This document shows, piece by piece, positions 44,525 to 54,768 of a stretch of 64,000 bases of DNA. Each line of letters begins with the position of its first letter. Position 1 is the stretch's first letter. Origin of the DNA: Favolaschia claudopus (Eukaryota; Basidiomycota; Agaricomycetes; Agaricales; Mycenaceae); contig JAWWNJ010000086.1 in assembly GCA_037176885.1 (NCBI GenBank), forward strand, positions 868,001-932,000. The letters are read 5' to 3'. The translations under genes and the position numbers were made by a program. Under the pieces are notes generated by a model, which searched no databases, had not been told where the DNA came from, and saw only the letters and a program-made list of their open reading frames with translations.

Positions 44525-44892
44525 AATGTCTTCTTGGAAGCAGATCTAGACGTGGTTTGTCGACGCGAATACTTGGGAATTTAGTTCCTGCATCTGTAGT
44601 CAAATCTAGTTCAGAGTGGACCCCAGTCTTCTGAATTCGAGTAAATATCAAGACCCATTTCACGAAGGTCCTCTCCGTCTGTATTGATATCAAACGCATA
44701 ACGTTTGTCGGCCAACGTGCTGTAGAACGCGAGGTTTATCAGAGCGCACCGAGCAGTTGTTCAGTCCCTTGCCTAGGGAAATGAGGATAGTTAATCAATG
44801 CTTTGCAATACAAAGACTGATTTACAATACCGTGTTTTCTGTTCACAAGATACATGAGATCCATCTTGGCCCAGAATTATGTAGGAATCCAC
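44525..44892. other. No gene; ends in copia B target site TCCAC
   Basis: Degenerate sequence downstream of the broken gene. The 5-bp target site TCCAC is at 44888-44892. Confidence 0.5.
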
Positions 44893-45202
44893 TAACAGAA
44901 TCTGAAAATGCGCGGAAGGCGCAATAACCTCAGTCTCCCGCAATGTGGGATGAAAGACTTTATATTAAATACCTGAAAATGCGCGGAAGGCGCAATAACT
45001 ACACAATGAGTAAGTAAATATAAGTAGGTAGATAGATAGAGAACTCACCCTCAGTCTCCCGCAATGTGGGATGAAAGACTGAGGGTGGTGGACAGACGAG
45101 CACGGTTTATATGTAAGAAAACAAGGCTGTACGATAAGTATCAGATATCTATCAAGGGCCGGAGCGGCGGGGCGGCTACCCGGAATAATTCATATTCTGA
45201 CA
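44893..45202 (-). repeat. Copia B 3' LTR (left)
   Basis: 310 bp, on the minus strand TGTCAGAATATG...GATTCTGTTA, with imperfect inverted ends. Parts are listed under the regulatory entry that follows. Confidence 0.95.
44902..45111 (-). promoter_or_regulatory. Copia B LTR promoter and R-region: TATA box, hairpin exon, intron, processed copy
   Basis: In minus-strand order: TATAAA at 45111-45106; exon1 45084-45049, a hairpin CCTCAGTCT...AGACTGAGG; intron 45048-44999 (50 nt, GTGAGT...TGTAG, branch-like ACTCATT); exon2 44998-44973 (TTATTGCGCC...TTTTCAG); linker 44972-44960 (GTATTTAATATAA); exon1 again 44959-44928; exon2 again 44927-44902. The second pair equals the spliced first pair at every base. 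The TATA distance places the RNA start at about the first base of exon1. The same layout is in the right LTR (+4933). Confidence 0.88.
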
Positions 45203-48200
45203 CCCCCACTCGACCCAGGCCGTAGTCCCATAGATAGACAGAATTTGGAGTGCTTGTCATGAGATAAAGGTTTTGTGAAAATATCTGCCACCATTTCATC
45301 TGTAGGATACCACAAGACAATACATTCTCCAGTGCGAACCAAGTCATCACGAACAAAATGATATTTCCTTTGTATATGCTGAGTCCTAGCGCGGTATTGT
45401 GGATCCTGGGAGAGAATAATGGCAGCTCGGTTATCACATCTCAACTCAGTGGGATTTCTCTGATGTTGACCTAGTTCGTCAAAAAAGGATCTTAACCATG
45501 CTAGATGTTGTCCTGCATTTGCAAGTCCAATGTATTCACTCTCAGTAGAAGATAGAGCGACCATGGATTGCCGACGGCTAGACCATCCGATTGCTCCAGA
45601 GTTCACAATGAACACATAACCAGAAGTAGAACGAGATGTATCTCTGTCTCCATTCCAATTGGCATCACTGTATCCCAGAAATTGCATGTCCATGCTGATG
45701 TCAGCCCCGTTGTATACAAGTTCCCAATGACGGGTGCCTTTGAGGTATCGAAGAAGTCGTTTTGCTGCTGCCCAATGAATTCTCTTTGGCTTTGCACTAT
45801 ATCGACCAAGTACTCCTACACTGTATGCAAGATCTGGTCGAGTACCTAGCAAGGCATACATAGCAGACCCGATTACACTTTGATATGGAACAATAGTTCC
45901 ACCTTCAACAATAGCCATATGGGTAATGATACTGTTGTCATCAGGGTCATTCTCTGTGAGAGGGGTTCCAGTAGACATAGGTGTGAATACAGGTTTGCAG
46001 TCTGTCATGCCATAGCGAGAAAGGACTTTGTCAATATACTGACGCTGGTTCAGTGCAATGGTGCGCTTCTTACGGTTTCGAATGATCTCGATCCCAAGGA
46101 GGTATTTGGCTGGACCCAGGTCTCGCATCTTAAAAGTAGACGAAAGCATTCTTTTGACTTTGGAAGAGAATTCTTTAGAAGTTGCAGCAACAAGAAGATC
46201 ATCAACATAGACCACAACAAAACAAGTCTGTTTGCCTTCTTTATAAACATAAAGGCAGGTCTCTGAATTCAAGCGATGAAATCCGAGTTTTAGAATCTCT
46301 GTGTCAAAGGTCCTGTTCCAAGTTCTTCCAGCTTGTTTAAGACCATACAATGATCGCTTGAGTCGCCAGCAGTGACCTTCTGGAATCTCAACACCTTCCG
46401 GAGGCATCATGTAGATTTCTTCCTCCAGTTTACCATTGAGGTAGGCTTGTGAAACATCCAGCTGATCCAGTTCTAAGTCGTATTTGGCAGCAAGAGCACA
46501 AATGATGCGAACAGACTCAAGATTGGCAGTGGGCGCAAAAACTTCTTTGTAGTCAACACCTTCTTTCTGAGTATCTCCTCTGGCAACGATTCGGACTTTG
46601 TAACGAGCAATTTTGCCTGTTTCATCCACTTTGACTTTGGGAACCACTTTAGATTTAATAGGCTTGACACCGTCCGGTATGGGAACAACATCATAGACGT
46701 CATTTGCTCGGAATCCAGCAAGTTCCTCTTCAAGTCCAGCTCTCCAATGTTCAGCATCAGGACCCTGCAATGCCTCTTGCCAACTAGAAGGGTCAAGAGG
46801 GTTCTGAGCTAAAAAGGCTTCTTCAATAGCATCATCTAGAGAAGCAAGCAAGACTGCTTCTGGAGCGTCAGGGACTTCAATGTCTGGTTCAACAGACGCT
46901 TCATTTTCTTTTGCCTGTTTACGTGCTGCATTCTCTGCATCGCGCTGAGCTTTTGACTGATGCTGTGGTCCTTCAGCTATTCTGTCGTACTCAGCGGTGG
47001 GATGTTGTGCCCTTGCATGTGGACGTGTTGACCGCCTAGTAGGTTCCTGTCGTACACCTGCGACCTTGCGCAATGGTGGAGTTCCCCTATTTGATGGATG
47101 GACAATAGACGGCGGATCAGCCTGACTTAGATTATCCCCCACTGAACCTGGTATCAGGTGAGGCAAAGTGTCCGGTTCACCATCATCGTCATCATCACCA
47201 TAATATGGGGTAGACCTCTTCCGCAGTGTCTGAGCAAAATCCTCATATTCTTTCCTAGAAGTCGCAGGTGCCTCAAGCTTTGGTTCTATAGGTGAATGAA
47301 GTTCCTGGTCATCAAACCGAACATGCCTAGATGTGATGGTTTCACCATAAGAACCATCTTTGTTGATTACTAGCAAGTCATATGCTTTACTGTTTTCATG
47401 GTAGCCAACAAAGATGCAACGCTTTGCTTTATCGCCAAATTTCTGCTTGTGACGCTTTTCTTTAGGAATCAGAGGATAAGCTCTACAGTCAAAGGGATGC
47501 AGGTGTCGTATGTTTATTGGACGGTCAAAAAGTTTCTCATGAGGGATCTCAAATTCCTGTGCTGAAGTAGGTGTTCTATTCACAGTATAACCAGCTGCTT
47601 TCATTGCTAAGACCCAAAATTTACGAGGAAGGCGTGAGGCGATCAACATAGTTGTAGCTCTGGAAACAAGTGTTTGATTCATTCGCTCTGCTACTCCGTT
47701 TTGCTCTGGAGTGTAAGGTGCTGTTGTTTCATGGATGATGCCTAGACGTTTGAATTCTGTTTCCATTTGATGAGACGTGAATTCACCACCCCCATCTGTG
47801 CGAAAGAATCGAGTCCAGCCCTCACAGAATTCCCAATTAGCAATTTGAGCACGAAAATGTGCCTCAGTAGATTTTCGCCATTCTTTGAGTTTTGAATAGA
47901 CTTGGGATTTCTTTTGGGCAAATAGAATCCACACCTCAGAGGAATGATGATCTATAAGGACCACCCAGTAGCGTATTCCACCTGGGCCTTCAGGCGTTAC
48001 TGGACCACCAACATCAGATGATACAATATCTAAAGGACCACGAGCTTTGGTTTGACTTTTGGAAAACGGTAATTTCTTCATTTTCCCAAGAACACAGGGT
48101 TCACAGAATTTGGGGATTCCTGTCAAGGATGTAATTTCACCAAGTCGGCCTTTAGCAACAGATTTCTGTAAAAGTTGGAAATTTGTATGACCAGATATTC

Positions 48201-49701
48201 GATGAAGGTGATTGATATCCATAGCAAATAGTGCATGTAGATCTTCACTCAAAGGAGTATAGACAATGTGGTACAGTCCCTTCCGATGCTTAGCTTCAAT
48301 CATTCTTTGCCCTTTTGGGTTTCGAACAATGCAGCTATCTGCTTCGAACATGCAATTGTATCCCTTTTTAGCCATTTGTTGTACTGAGACAAGTGTGATA
48401 CCAAAGGATGGGACATGTAATGCACGTAGAGAGACATCAGACATCCCTCGCTTTGTTTTGCAAGATAGACGGATGGTTCCAGTTCCAACTGCATCACAAT
48501 ATGTGTCATTACCAAGCCGCACCCTTTTTGGTGGATTGAGTACTTTATAAGAACCTGTCTCAAACCATGCCTCATTTGGTGTCATGGTAGTAGAAGCCCC
48601 AGAGTCAATTACCACAGCTTTGGATGAAGGGTTTGCATCACTCAAAAGATAAGCAGACATAGCAGCATAAGATTTCTGGGAAACAACAGGTACAGCTAAA
48701 TGTCCATGTTCGGAATTATCGGAATCAGATTCAGAATCTGTAGTAGCAGAGGCATTTGCCTTGTCACGGCGCTTTCTAGGTCTCGCTTTCTCAGACTTCT
48801 GCTTGTCATTCTTCTTTGAGTCCTTTGATCCCTGCGCTAGATTCTTCAACTGATAGCAGTTATCGGAAGTATGAGATTTGTTTTGTCCATGTATCAGGCA
48901 ATGTTTATCGCCCTTGGGAGATGCCTTTCCTTTGCCAGGGTTTGTGGATTTAGCAGCTAGAGCAGTGTCGTCGCTGTTCTCACTCTTTGGCAGTTTACCA
49001 AGAGTAATCAGGCGAGCACGAGCTTTATCCCAAGTTATGCCTGTACCAAGAGAGGACACAATGTTCCCTTTAATGCCTGTCCAGTAGCTATCATCTGGTA
49101 GAGTGCTGAGCAGAATGAGAGGCTGAAGCTCTGGGGGGAATGGAAATTCCAGGCGTGCAAGCCTATCAAAGCAGGTCTTGATAGCAGCTACATGAGAAAG
49201 AATCTTGTTGCGATCCATGAGCTCTGGTTCGCCTTCAATAACAAGCTTGGTGCTAAAAAGTTCTGCTAGAACACCCATTGCAGAATCGGCACGATTTTCT
49301 GCTTCAAAACGCTGGCGCAGTTTGGCCCAGAGAGTTCCAGCATTAGATTCGTTGACATACTCTGTGCGCAGTTCTGCTGAAAGAAGCTTCTGAATAACAC
49401 CTAAAGCACGGCTATTGCGTTCGCCAGGGGTATCCTTAAAAGCTACACCAGCAACAGGAGCTGTGGCAGGCAGAGGAGTAACAGCAGCAGCAGCAATAGT
49501 GGCATCAGCTGCATTTGCAGCGAGGATAACAGATTCAAGCAGAGTGTAGACTCCCTGTAGGCGCAGTTCCACTGTAGCATTAACATGAAAAATCGGCCAG
49601 TCTTCTGCTCCGGAAAGCTCAGAAGAAGCCGAGTTTGCCGCAGTTGACATTGTGTGAGAAGTCCGAGGTGAGATAACCAGAGTCCGAGGGAATTTCGGCA
49701 A
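45190..49701 (-). CDS. Copia B Gag-Pol polyprotein, intact, 1503 aa
   Basis: A single frame encodes the whole element. The likely start is MSTAANSASSELSGAEDWPIF at 49650; an upstream in-frame ATG is at 49701. Order: UBN2-type Gag (about 20-260), a CCHC-like knuckle (HCLIHGQNKSHTSDNC), a basic Lys/Arg region, protease VVIDSGASTTMTP (about 365), GAG-pre-integrase zinc motif (HLHRISGHTN...CEPCVLGKM), integrase D-D-E (SSDVGGPV, FRTDGGGEFTSHQME, TPEQNGVAERMNQ), a basic and acidic linker, RT (LDVSQAYLNGK, YGLKQAGRTW, VVVYVDDLLVA) and RNase H (GYSDANWNGD, SSTESEYIGL, LRCDNRAAI), ending ADIFTKPLSHDKH. All catalytic motifs are present. The TGA stop is inside the 3' LTR, so the polypurine tract is translated. 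Gag and Pol are in one frame, so protease processing or RNA splicing would have to set their ratio. Confidence 0.97.
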   Translation of the reverse strand: MPKFPRTLVISPRTSHTMSTAANSASSELSGAEDWPIFHVNATVELRLQGVYTLLESVILAANAADATIAAAAVTPLPATAPVAGVAFKDTPGERNSRALGVIQKLLSAELRTEYVNESNAGTLWAKLRQRFEAENRADSAMGVLAELFSTKLVIEGEPELMDRNKILSHVAAIKTCFDRLARLEFPFPPELQPLILLSTLPDDSYWTGIKGNIVSSLGTGITWDKARARLITLGKLPKSENSDDTALAAKSTNPGKGKASPKGDKHCLIHGQNKSHTSDNCYQLKNLAQGSKDSKKNDKQKSEKARPRKRRDKANASATTDSESDSDNSEHGHLAVPVVSQKSYAAMSAYLLSDANPSSKAVVIDSGASTTMTPNEAWFETGSYKVLNPPKRVRLGNDTYCDAVGTGTIRLSCKTKRGMSDVSLRALHVPSFGITLVSVQQMAKKGYNCMFEADSCIVRNPKGQRMIEAKHRKGLYHIVYTPLSEDLHALFAMDINHLHRISGHTNFQLLQKSVAKGRLGEITSLTGIPKFCEPCVLGKMKKLPFSKSQTKARGPLDIVSSDVGGPVTPEGPGGIRYWVVLIDHHSSEVWILFAQKKSQVYSKLKEWRKSTEAHFRAQIANWEFCEGWTRFFRTDGGGEFTSHQMETEFKRLGIIHETTAPYTPEQNGVAERMNQTLVSRATTMLIASRLPRKFWVLAMKAAGYTVNRTPTSAQEFEIPHEKLFDRPINIRHLHPFDCRAYPLIPKEKRHKQKFGDKAKRCIFVGYHENSKAYDLLVINKDGSYGETITSRHVRFDDQELHSPIEPKLEAPATSRKEYEDFAQTLRKRSTPYYGDDDDDGEPDTLPHLIPGSVGDNLSQADPPSIVHPSNRGTPPLRKVAGVRQEPTRRSTRPHARAQHPTAEYDRIAEGPQHQSKAQRDAENAARKQAKENEASVEPDIEVPDAPEAVLLASLDDAIEEAFLAQNPLDPSSWQEALQGPDAEHWRAGLEEELAGFRANDVYDVVPIPDGVKPIKSKVVPKVKVDETGKIARYKVRIVARGDTQKEGVDYKEVFAPTANLESVRIICALAAKYDLELDQLDVSQAYLNGKLEEEIYMMPPEGVEIPEGHCWRLKRSLYGLKQAGRTWNRTFDTEILKLGFHRLNSETCLYVYKEGKQTCFVVVYVDDLLVAATSKEFSSKVKRMLSSTFKMRDLGPAKYLLGIEIIRNRKKRTIALNQRQYIDKVLSRYGMTDCKPVFTPMSTGTPLTENDPDDNSIITHMAIVEGGTIVPYQSVIGSAMYALLGTRPDLAYSVGVLGRYSAKPKRIHWAAAKRLLRYLKGTRHWELVYNGADISMDMQFLGYSDANWNGDRDTSRSTSGYVFIVNSGAIGWSSRRQSMVALSSTESEYIGLANAGQHLAWLRSFFDELGQHQRNPTELRCDNRAAIILSQDPQYRARTQHIQRKYHFVRDDLVRTGECIVLWYPTDEMVADIFTKPLSHDKHSKFCLSMGLRPGSSGGVRI

Positions 49702-49825
49702 CAGGTCGTGTGATTGATTGATTGATACAAGTCTGTGCTTGTGATGCTTCGAGCTCTGATGAGCGAGCAGGTGAGTCTTCCAATAGGTACGTCTTCAGAG
49801 AGCTAGCGCTCGGTGGCCCATAACC

Positions 49826-50135
49826 TAACAGAATCTGAAAATGCGCGGAAGGCGCAATAACCTCAGTCTCCCGCAATGTGGGATGAAAGACTATATATTA
49901 AATACCTGAAAATGCGCGGAAGGCGCAATAACTACACAATGAGTAAGTAAATATAAGTAGGTAGATAGATAGAGAACTCACCCTCAGTCTCCCGCAATGT
50001 GGGATGAAAGACTGAGGGTGGTGGACAGACGAGCACGGTTTATATGTAAGAAAACAAGGCTGTACGATAAGTATCAGATATCTATCAAGGGCCGGAGCGG
50101 CGGGGCGGCTACCCGGAATAATTCATATTCTGACA
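49826..50135 (-). repeat. Copia B 5' LTR (right)
   Basis: 310 bp; intron at 49981-49932, TATAAA at 50044-50039. Confidence 0.95.
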
Positions 50136-51164
50136 TCCACAGAAAGCGTCGGCTTCACGTTCTCTAGAGTCGCGCAGCGAGTACATATGGTTGCGGCCAA
50201 AACTTCATGACCAGTCGCAATTTTGCTCAAAATCCTTCGGGATTTGAGATTTAGCAGGAACTAGGGTATGGTTTATAGGTGAAATTTTTATTTCAGAGGA
50301 ATCGGAGGTACTCTTAACTTAGGGTTACAAAACGCGAAATTTGAACAGCGAAAAACCAAAATTGTGTGTACTAAACTCACGAATTTGAGGCAGCTAATCA
50401 AGTTTTTCTCTGCCATTCTGCCTCTGCAATCCCGAACCCCTTCTTCCGGACCCCACAGTGAAAGTGAAATCTCTTGACCAAGAAATCGGGAATGACCAGG
50501 CGACATTGATGCTGCTGCACAGCCACCGGTCCGAGTGATCCGCAATCAAAAGCGCGAAATTGCCGTGCAAAACATGGAAAACCGATTTTTCGAAGTTTTG
50601 CTCCAGTACGTTTGTAGATTACCTTCTTGCAATGCTATTTACACAATCCCAGGATGTCTCAATGAAAACCGACGTGACAGTATCAATTACCAAATTGGGA
50701 CTGCGACTTGTCACGAAGTTCGGTCCGCAACCATACTGAACGTGTTCGTCCGGTAAATACAGCCTCTCGGGGTCGGAGTTGACAAGAGATCGGTGTGAAA
50801 CTCCAGCACCATTGTGCTGCACTGTTCCCGGATAGCTACTTGGGACGGTTCCGGGTCGACAATGTCACCTTGAAGAGCAGAACCAGTTGTCGATTAATAC
50901 GACCAAGAGTGCGACGAAATTCCTCAGCAGTAAAAGCTCGAGCAGGCGGGGGGTTCGAGAGACAGCCGCAAATGGCCGAGGAAAATTCAGACGAAAGAGA
51001 ATCCTCTGCTATGATTTGGGAGACTGCAAGGTAGTCGGAGTGCACTAGTGTGCGGCGGGGTTCAGTGCCGTCACCAAGCCGGCGTCGGCAAGCACTGGCT
51101 TCTCGGCTTCGCATACCGCAACACACTGCGCTTCCGGCAACTCCAGCATAATAATCCATGTGTA
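50136..51164. other. No recognised gene
   Basis: Starts with target duplication TCCAC. Frames of 60-107 codons on both strands lack known motifs. Confidence 0.35.
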
Positions 51165-51690
51165 CTCGGCATTACCAAAAGTAACCGAATTTAGAAATGC
51201 CTTGCTTGCGACACGCTAATACAGTTAGCAGTTGGTTCAGCTGGCGGGAGAGGGGGAGGATGGTCATATGCTATTGCAAATAACGCGCGCCGAAGTTATT
51301 GGGCTTTCCCTGTGCTGATTTTCTATGTTTGTTTATTTATATGCCAAATCAACAATTTCTTGCTCTGTTTTAGTACCCTCATTGAAGGATGAGGATAGCC
51401 CAGCAAGCTCTGAGCTCTCAGATACAAAGCCATGAGATAGTAGACCTAACTTTGAGGTACTCACCCACCTGAGATCCTGGTGACTGTGTTCCAAAAAAGG
51501 CAAACACTGTTAAATTGATGGTATTTTGAAGATTAATTCACTCACCCACTGTGTGATAGCTTACCCCAAGTTTATATCATGAAAGTTGTAGCAAACACAC
51601 TGTAAATGAACCCTTCATCGCTCAAAGTTCCTTGACCATCGTAATTTGTGGGAAAAAACGCCGAATTCGGTTACTTTTGGTAACTGCGAG
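51165..51690. mobile_element. Tc1/mariner-type MITE, 526 bp, relative of 7516-8040
   Basis: Ends CTCGGCATTACCAAAAGTAA and TTACTTTTGGTAACTGCGAG are inverted, with TA on both sides (51163-51164, 51691-51692). Length matches the first copy to one base, but the interior is strongly diverged. Confidence 0.82.
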
Positions 51691-52199
51691 TAGCCCGCTC
51701 CGCGGCAGGGCCCACTTTCAATTGTTTGTAGTTGTGAACCAAGGCCTAAGGTATGGCGTCCCTAACGTAGGTAAAACCTGAGAAAGTACGTGAGGACTTG
51801 GAGATTTTATCTCGGACCCTTAGATGACTGAATCTGTTGGGTTCAACAGGCTGAATATCCATTACGGGTAAGTACTAGAATACAAGGAATGCATTTTACC
51901 AGTGACCACGACCCGGACTCGCATCTTTCCAAGTTGTATCACTATTAATGTATTCCTGCTGTACTTCCTGAATGTTCTATTGTAAGAATTAAACAATAAT
52001 AATGTTCTACTGTAAGAATTAAACAATAATACGCACTTGTGTCTCACTCCTTATTTCTGTAGTCACTGCTCATCGTCAAGTCATATCCCACTCAGGGTAT
52101 TGGAAGAATCAATGCTGCCAGTGATTAAATCCCCAATTCGGTATTTTTTTTATTTTATTTTGAAATTATGGACAACATATCTCGGCAGTTCGTATGATC
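51691..52199. other. No gene seen
   Basis: TGTTCTATTGTAAGAATTAAACAATAATA-like sequence is repeated twice in tandem near 51972-52030. Nothing else. Confidence 0.35.
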
Positions 52200-52883
52200 T
52201 ACAGCTCCGGACAATCAAAGTCAACAATTTTATTTTCGGTCGAACCGCTATTTTCTGGGCTTAGCTGATTCCAGAAACGGATTCAGCACCCCAGAATACG
52301 TCTAAAAACAATTTTTCCTGAATTTTCCCACGACAAAATGGGTTTGGCCAAATTTTTGGGCGGTCTGAACGAAATTGTGTGTACCTTTCTGGCCCCTCCA
52401 GACGAATGTTGACCCAACCTTCATGGTTGCTGACCATCCAGAGGATACTATATGCAACTACTCTTGGCCCTCAGCCCTTTTTGCTTTGAGGAACCCATAA
52501 ACACCCGAAATTGGCAATGCCAAGGTGACAGGAGGTGACATATTTGTGACATGTTGTTACGAATGTCACAATGTTCCCATAGGTTCCCTCCTATTTTGTG
52601 ACATAACGGCTCGTTGAATTTTTATTCTGAGTCCAGAAACAGACTCAGACAGTCGTAAAGAGCTCAAATCAATATTTTCGTGATTTTCCCTTGTGATTTG
52701 GGGGTCCGGCCAAAATTTTGGCTACCCTCTACCAAGAATAGCGGATATCTCCGGAACGGCTCGATGAATTCTCACCAAAAAAATTCAGCAGGCTCCTGAA
52801 CTCGTTTCCTTTCGATTCCGACACATATCGGGGTCGTGGGAAAAGGTCGATAAATTTGTCGAGTTTGATTGTCCGGAGCTGTA
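52200..52883. repeat. 20-bp perfect inverted repeat enclosing 644 bp
   Basis: TACAGCTCCGGACAATCAAA at 52200-52219 is exactly mirrored at 52864-52883. The interior is AT-rich and without a gene. Possibly the ends of a decayed DNA element; flanks show no target duplication. Confidence 0.6.
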
Positions 52884-52928
52884 CGCGTCGAGAACAACTT
52901 ATGGCAGCGGTTCCTTGGGTCCCCCACG

Positions 52929-53253
52929 CAAGAGGTGTCAGATCTCTGGATCTGGCACACTCTGATGCGCACGTGTTTGACGTCGCTTCAAAGGGGGCCA
53001 AATATTTATGTTTGGTTGTTCGTCGACATCAATAATGAAAACTCTTCTGTACGAGACATTTGGGTCAGACTTTGGTGACTGGGGCCTTTAGAGACTCATG
53101 GCCCCACATTCTGCAGCTTTATCTTGACCTACAACAACTGTTTCACGTCGATCCATGTCCGCATCACTAGCCAAACAAATAATAATATTTTGCCCCCCTC
53201 CTGATGCACGTGCGCATCAGAGTGTGGCAGATCCAGAGATCTGACACCTCTTG
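52929..53253. mobile_element. Inverted-repeat element with 47-bp arms, 325 bp
   Basis: CAAGAGGTGTCAGATCTCTG...CTGATGCGCACGTG at 52929-52975 is mirrored at 53207-53253 with one mismatch. Non-coding. Confidence 0.8.
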
Positions 53254-53340
53254 CCCCCACGCGTCCTGAACGAGAAGCGAAAAACGTCGAAGATTCTAAA
53301 TTTGGGCCAGTGCGCTGATCGGAGTTCTACACATCAGAGG

Positions 53341-53541
53341 GTTTGCGAAGAGCCATTGGAGCCATTGAATGGCTCCGGATTTCCGTATTGGGAAAGTTTG
53401 ATGGGCTAAACTTTTATGTCGGAGTCGAGAAGAGCTATTTGGAATGAAAATTGGATGCTCAGACCGGGGGTAGCTTTTGTCAATACGCCGGAATTCGGGC
53501 ACTTGCGTAGCCATTAGCCATTCAATGGCTGCATCGCAAAC
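53341..53541. mobile_element. GCCATT-type MITE, copy 2, 201 bp
   Basis: Ends GTTTGCGAAGAGCCATTGG and AGCCATTCAATGGCTGCATCGCAAAC are imperfect inverted repeats containing GCCATTGAATGGC palindromes. AGG flanks both sides, a possible 3-bp target duplication. The interior is nearly identical to copy 1 at 21874-22069. Confidence 0.82.
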
Positions 53542-54039
53542 AGGCTATTGACTCAACACTAGTTGTAGGCCAACCCTCAAGATTATATTACAATTATGAT
53601 ACATGATGGGCTGGAAGCGTATTTAATCATAATCGTCCAGCCCTATGTACAATGCAGTACCCTATTTCTTGCAACACTATTCTTCTACTACGAATTGTAT
53701 AATAGATTTGGAACCCTCATGTCGGAATAAGTAAGCACAATCCTCAACCCAACAGGTCACCATTCGCATATAAGAAGCCTTGTCCCGTAGCAATCCCGTA
53801 GGACGGCACGTTTTTGCCTGTTAAACGGAAGAGTTCGCCCAAATCGATCAATACTTGATGAGCATCACCACGGCTTGATGCTCGATGCATTTTGATCAAG
53901 ACTGGAGAAACATCACCGGAAATATACAGTTGTGGACACACGAAACTGACAAGAAAGATTTTCCCATTAAAGTCATGTCGTCAAGTACACCAATCGAGAG
54001 ATCTCATTGAGAGCTTTCGATCCATATATAAATCATATA
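53542..54039. other. No gene seen
   Basis: Short minus frame (53744-53941) with no known motif. Confidence 0.3.
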
Positions 54040-54451
54040 TGGTGCCGCTCACTTAGTCACCGCTACTTTTGTACGGAAATTGATGGCCCATTGATCTCAT
54101 CAGGGAAAAATCTGATTTTTTAATCCTCTTGCAGAAATGCTCCATTTCATGGTAGCTACATTTTGGCAAGAGGAATTGAGCTCAGAATAAAAACTGGGCG
54201 AGATATATATTTTACCTTCGACCGAATTGGCCACCCCTAGCAAAATGCCTCAAGCGAGGCCTTACGAGGGGTGCAATACCACTGGAAAGGGCAAAAACGA
54301 TGATTTTTCCCGCGCTGCGCGCGCTAAATCCTTCCAAAAGAGCTCTAAATTTGAGCCAAAATCTGCGAATTTAGGGGGTCTATCAGCCAAAAAATTCCGC
54401 GGCCAGATTGGCCGCTGTACAAAACTAGCGGTGACTAAGTGAGCGGCACCA
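54040..54451. mobile_element. MITE family 2, copy 2, 412 bp, TA target site
   Basis: Ends TGGTGCCGCTCACTTAGTCA and TGACTAAGTGAGCGGCACCA are perfect inverted repeats flanked by TA (54038-54039, 54452-54453). Same length class and end sequence as 41377-41789. Confidence 0.87.
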
Positions 54452-54768
54452 TAATTCTATCGAGCGGTTGGCCGGGAATTAGCCGAACAAGTTATGTAAG
54501 TGCCAAAATTTTGGCCGCCGGCGAAAACTCAAGCTAAATTCTTCGAAAAATATAGAATCGACGCGGATTGACGAGGGGATTATGATTCTGAACGAATCAC
54601 AACAATTTATCGAGCCGTTTCAGAGAAATTAAATGTTTTTCCCACATCACCTGACACATGTCAGCTGCCTTCTCAGGCTCATTTCCGGTGAACTGCCGAT
54701 GAAATCCCTGCTCACATATGTAGCAAAGAATCGTGGGGCACTCTCGCACACCTTTCCCCCTCCTCTCA

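Larger units (their letters stand above)
44893..50135 (-). mobile_element. Copia B: complete Ty1/copia retrotransposon, TSD TCCAC
   Basis: LTRs 44893-45202 and 49826-50135 are 310 bp and differ at a single base (44960 T, 49893 A). The target duplication TCCAC flanks both ends (44888-44892 and 50136-50140). The primer-binding site GGTTATGGGCCACCG follows the 5' LTR on the minus strand (49825-49811), an initiator tRNA-Met half-site like that of Drosophila copia. The polypurine tract GAGTGGGGG at 45211-45203 lies inside the last codons. One uninterrupted gag-pol frame. The near-identical LTRs say the insertion is recent; it is potentially autonomous. Confidence 0.97.

Noticed and set aside
44999..45048. 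The LTR GT...AG segment as a random insertion in one duplicated box
   Set aside because: It has intron length and splice-site form in four LTRs with different sequences, always at the same place relative to exon1 and exon2. A random insertion does not explain this.
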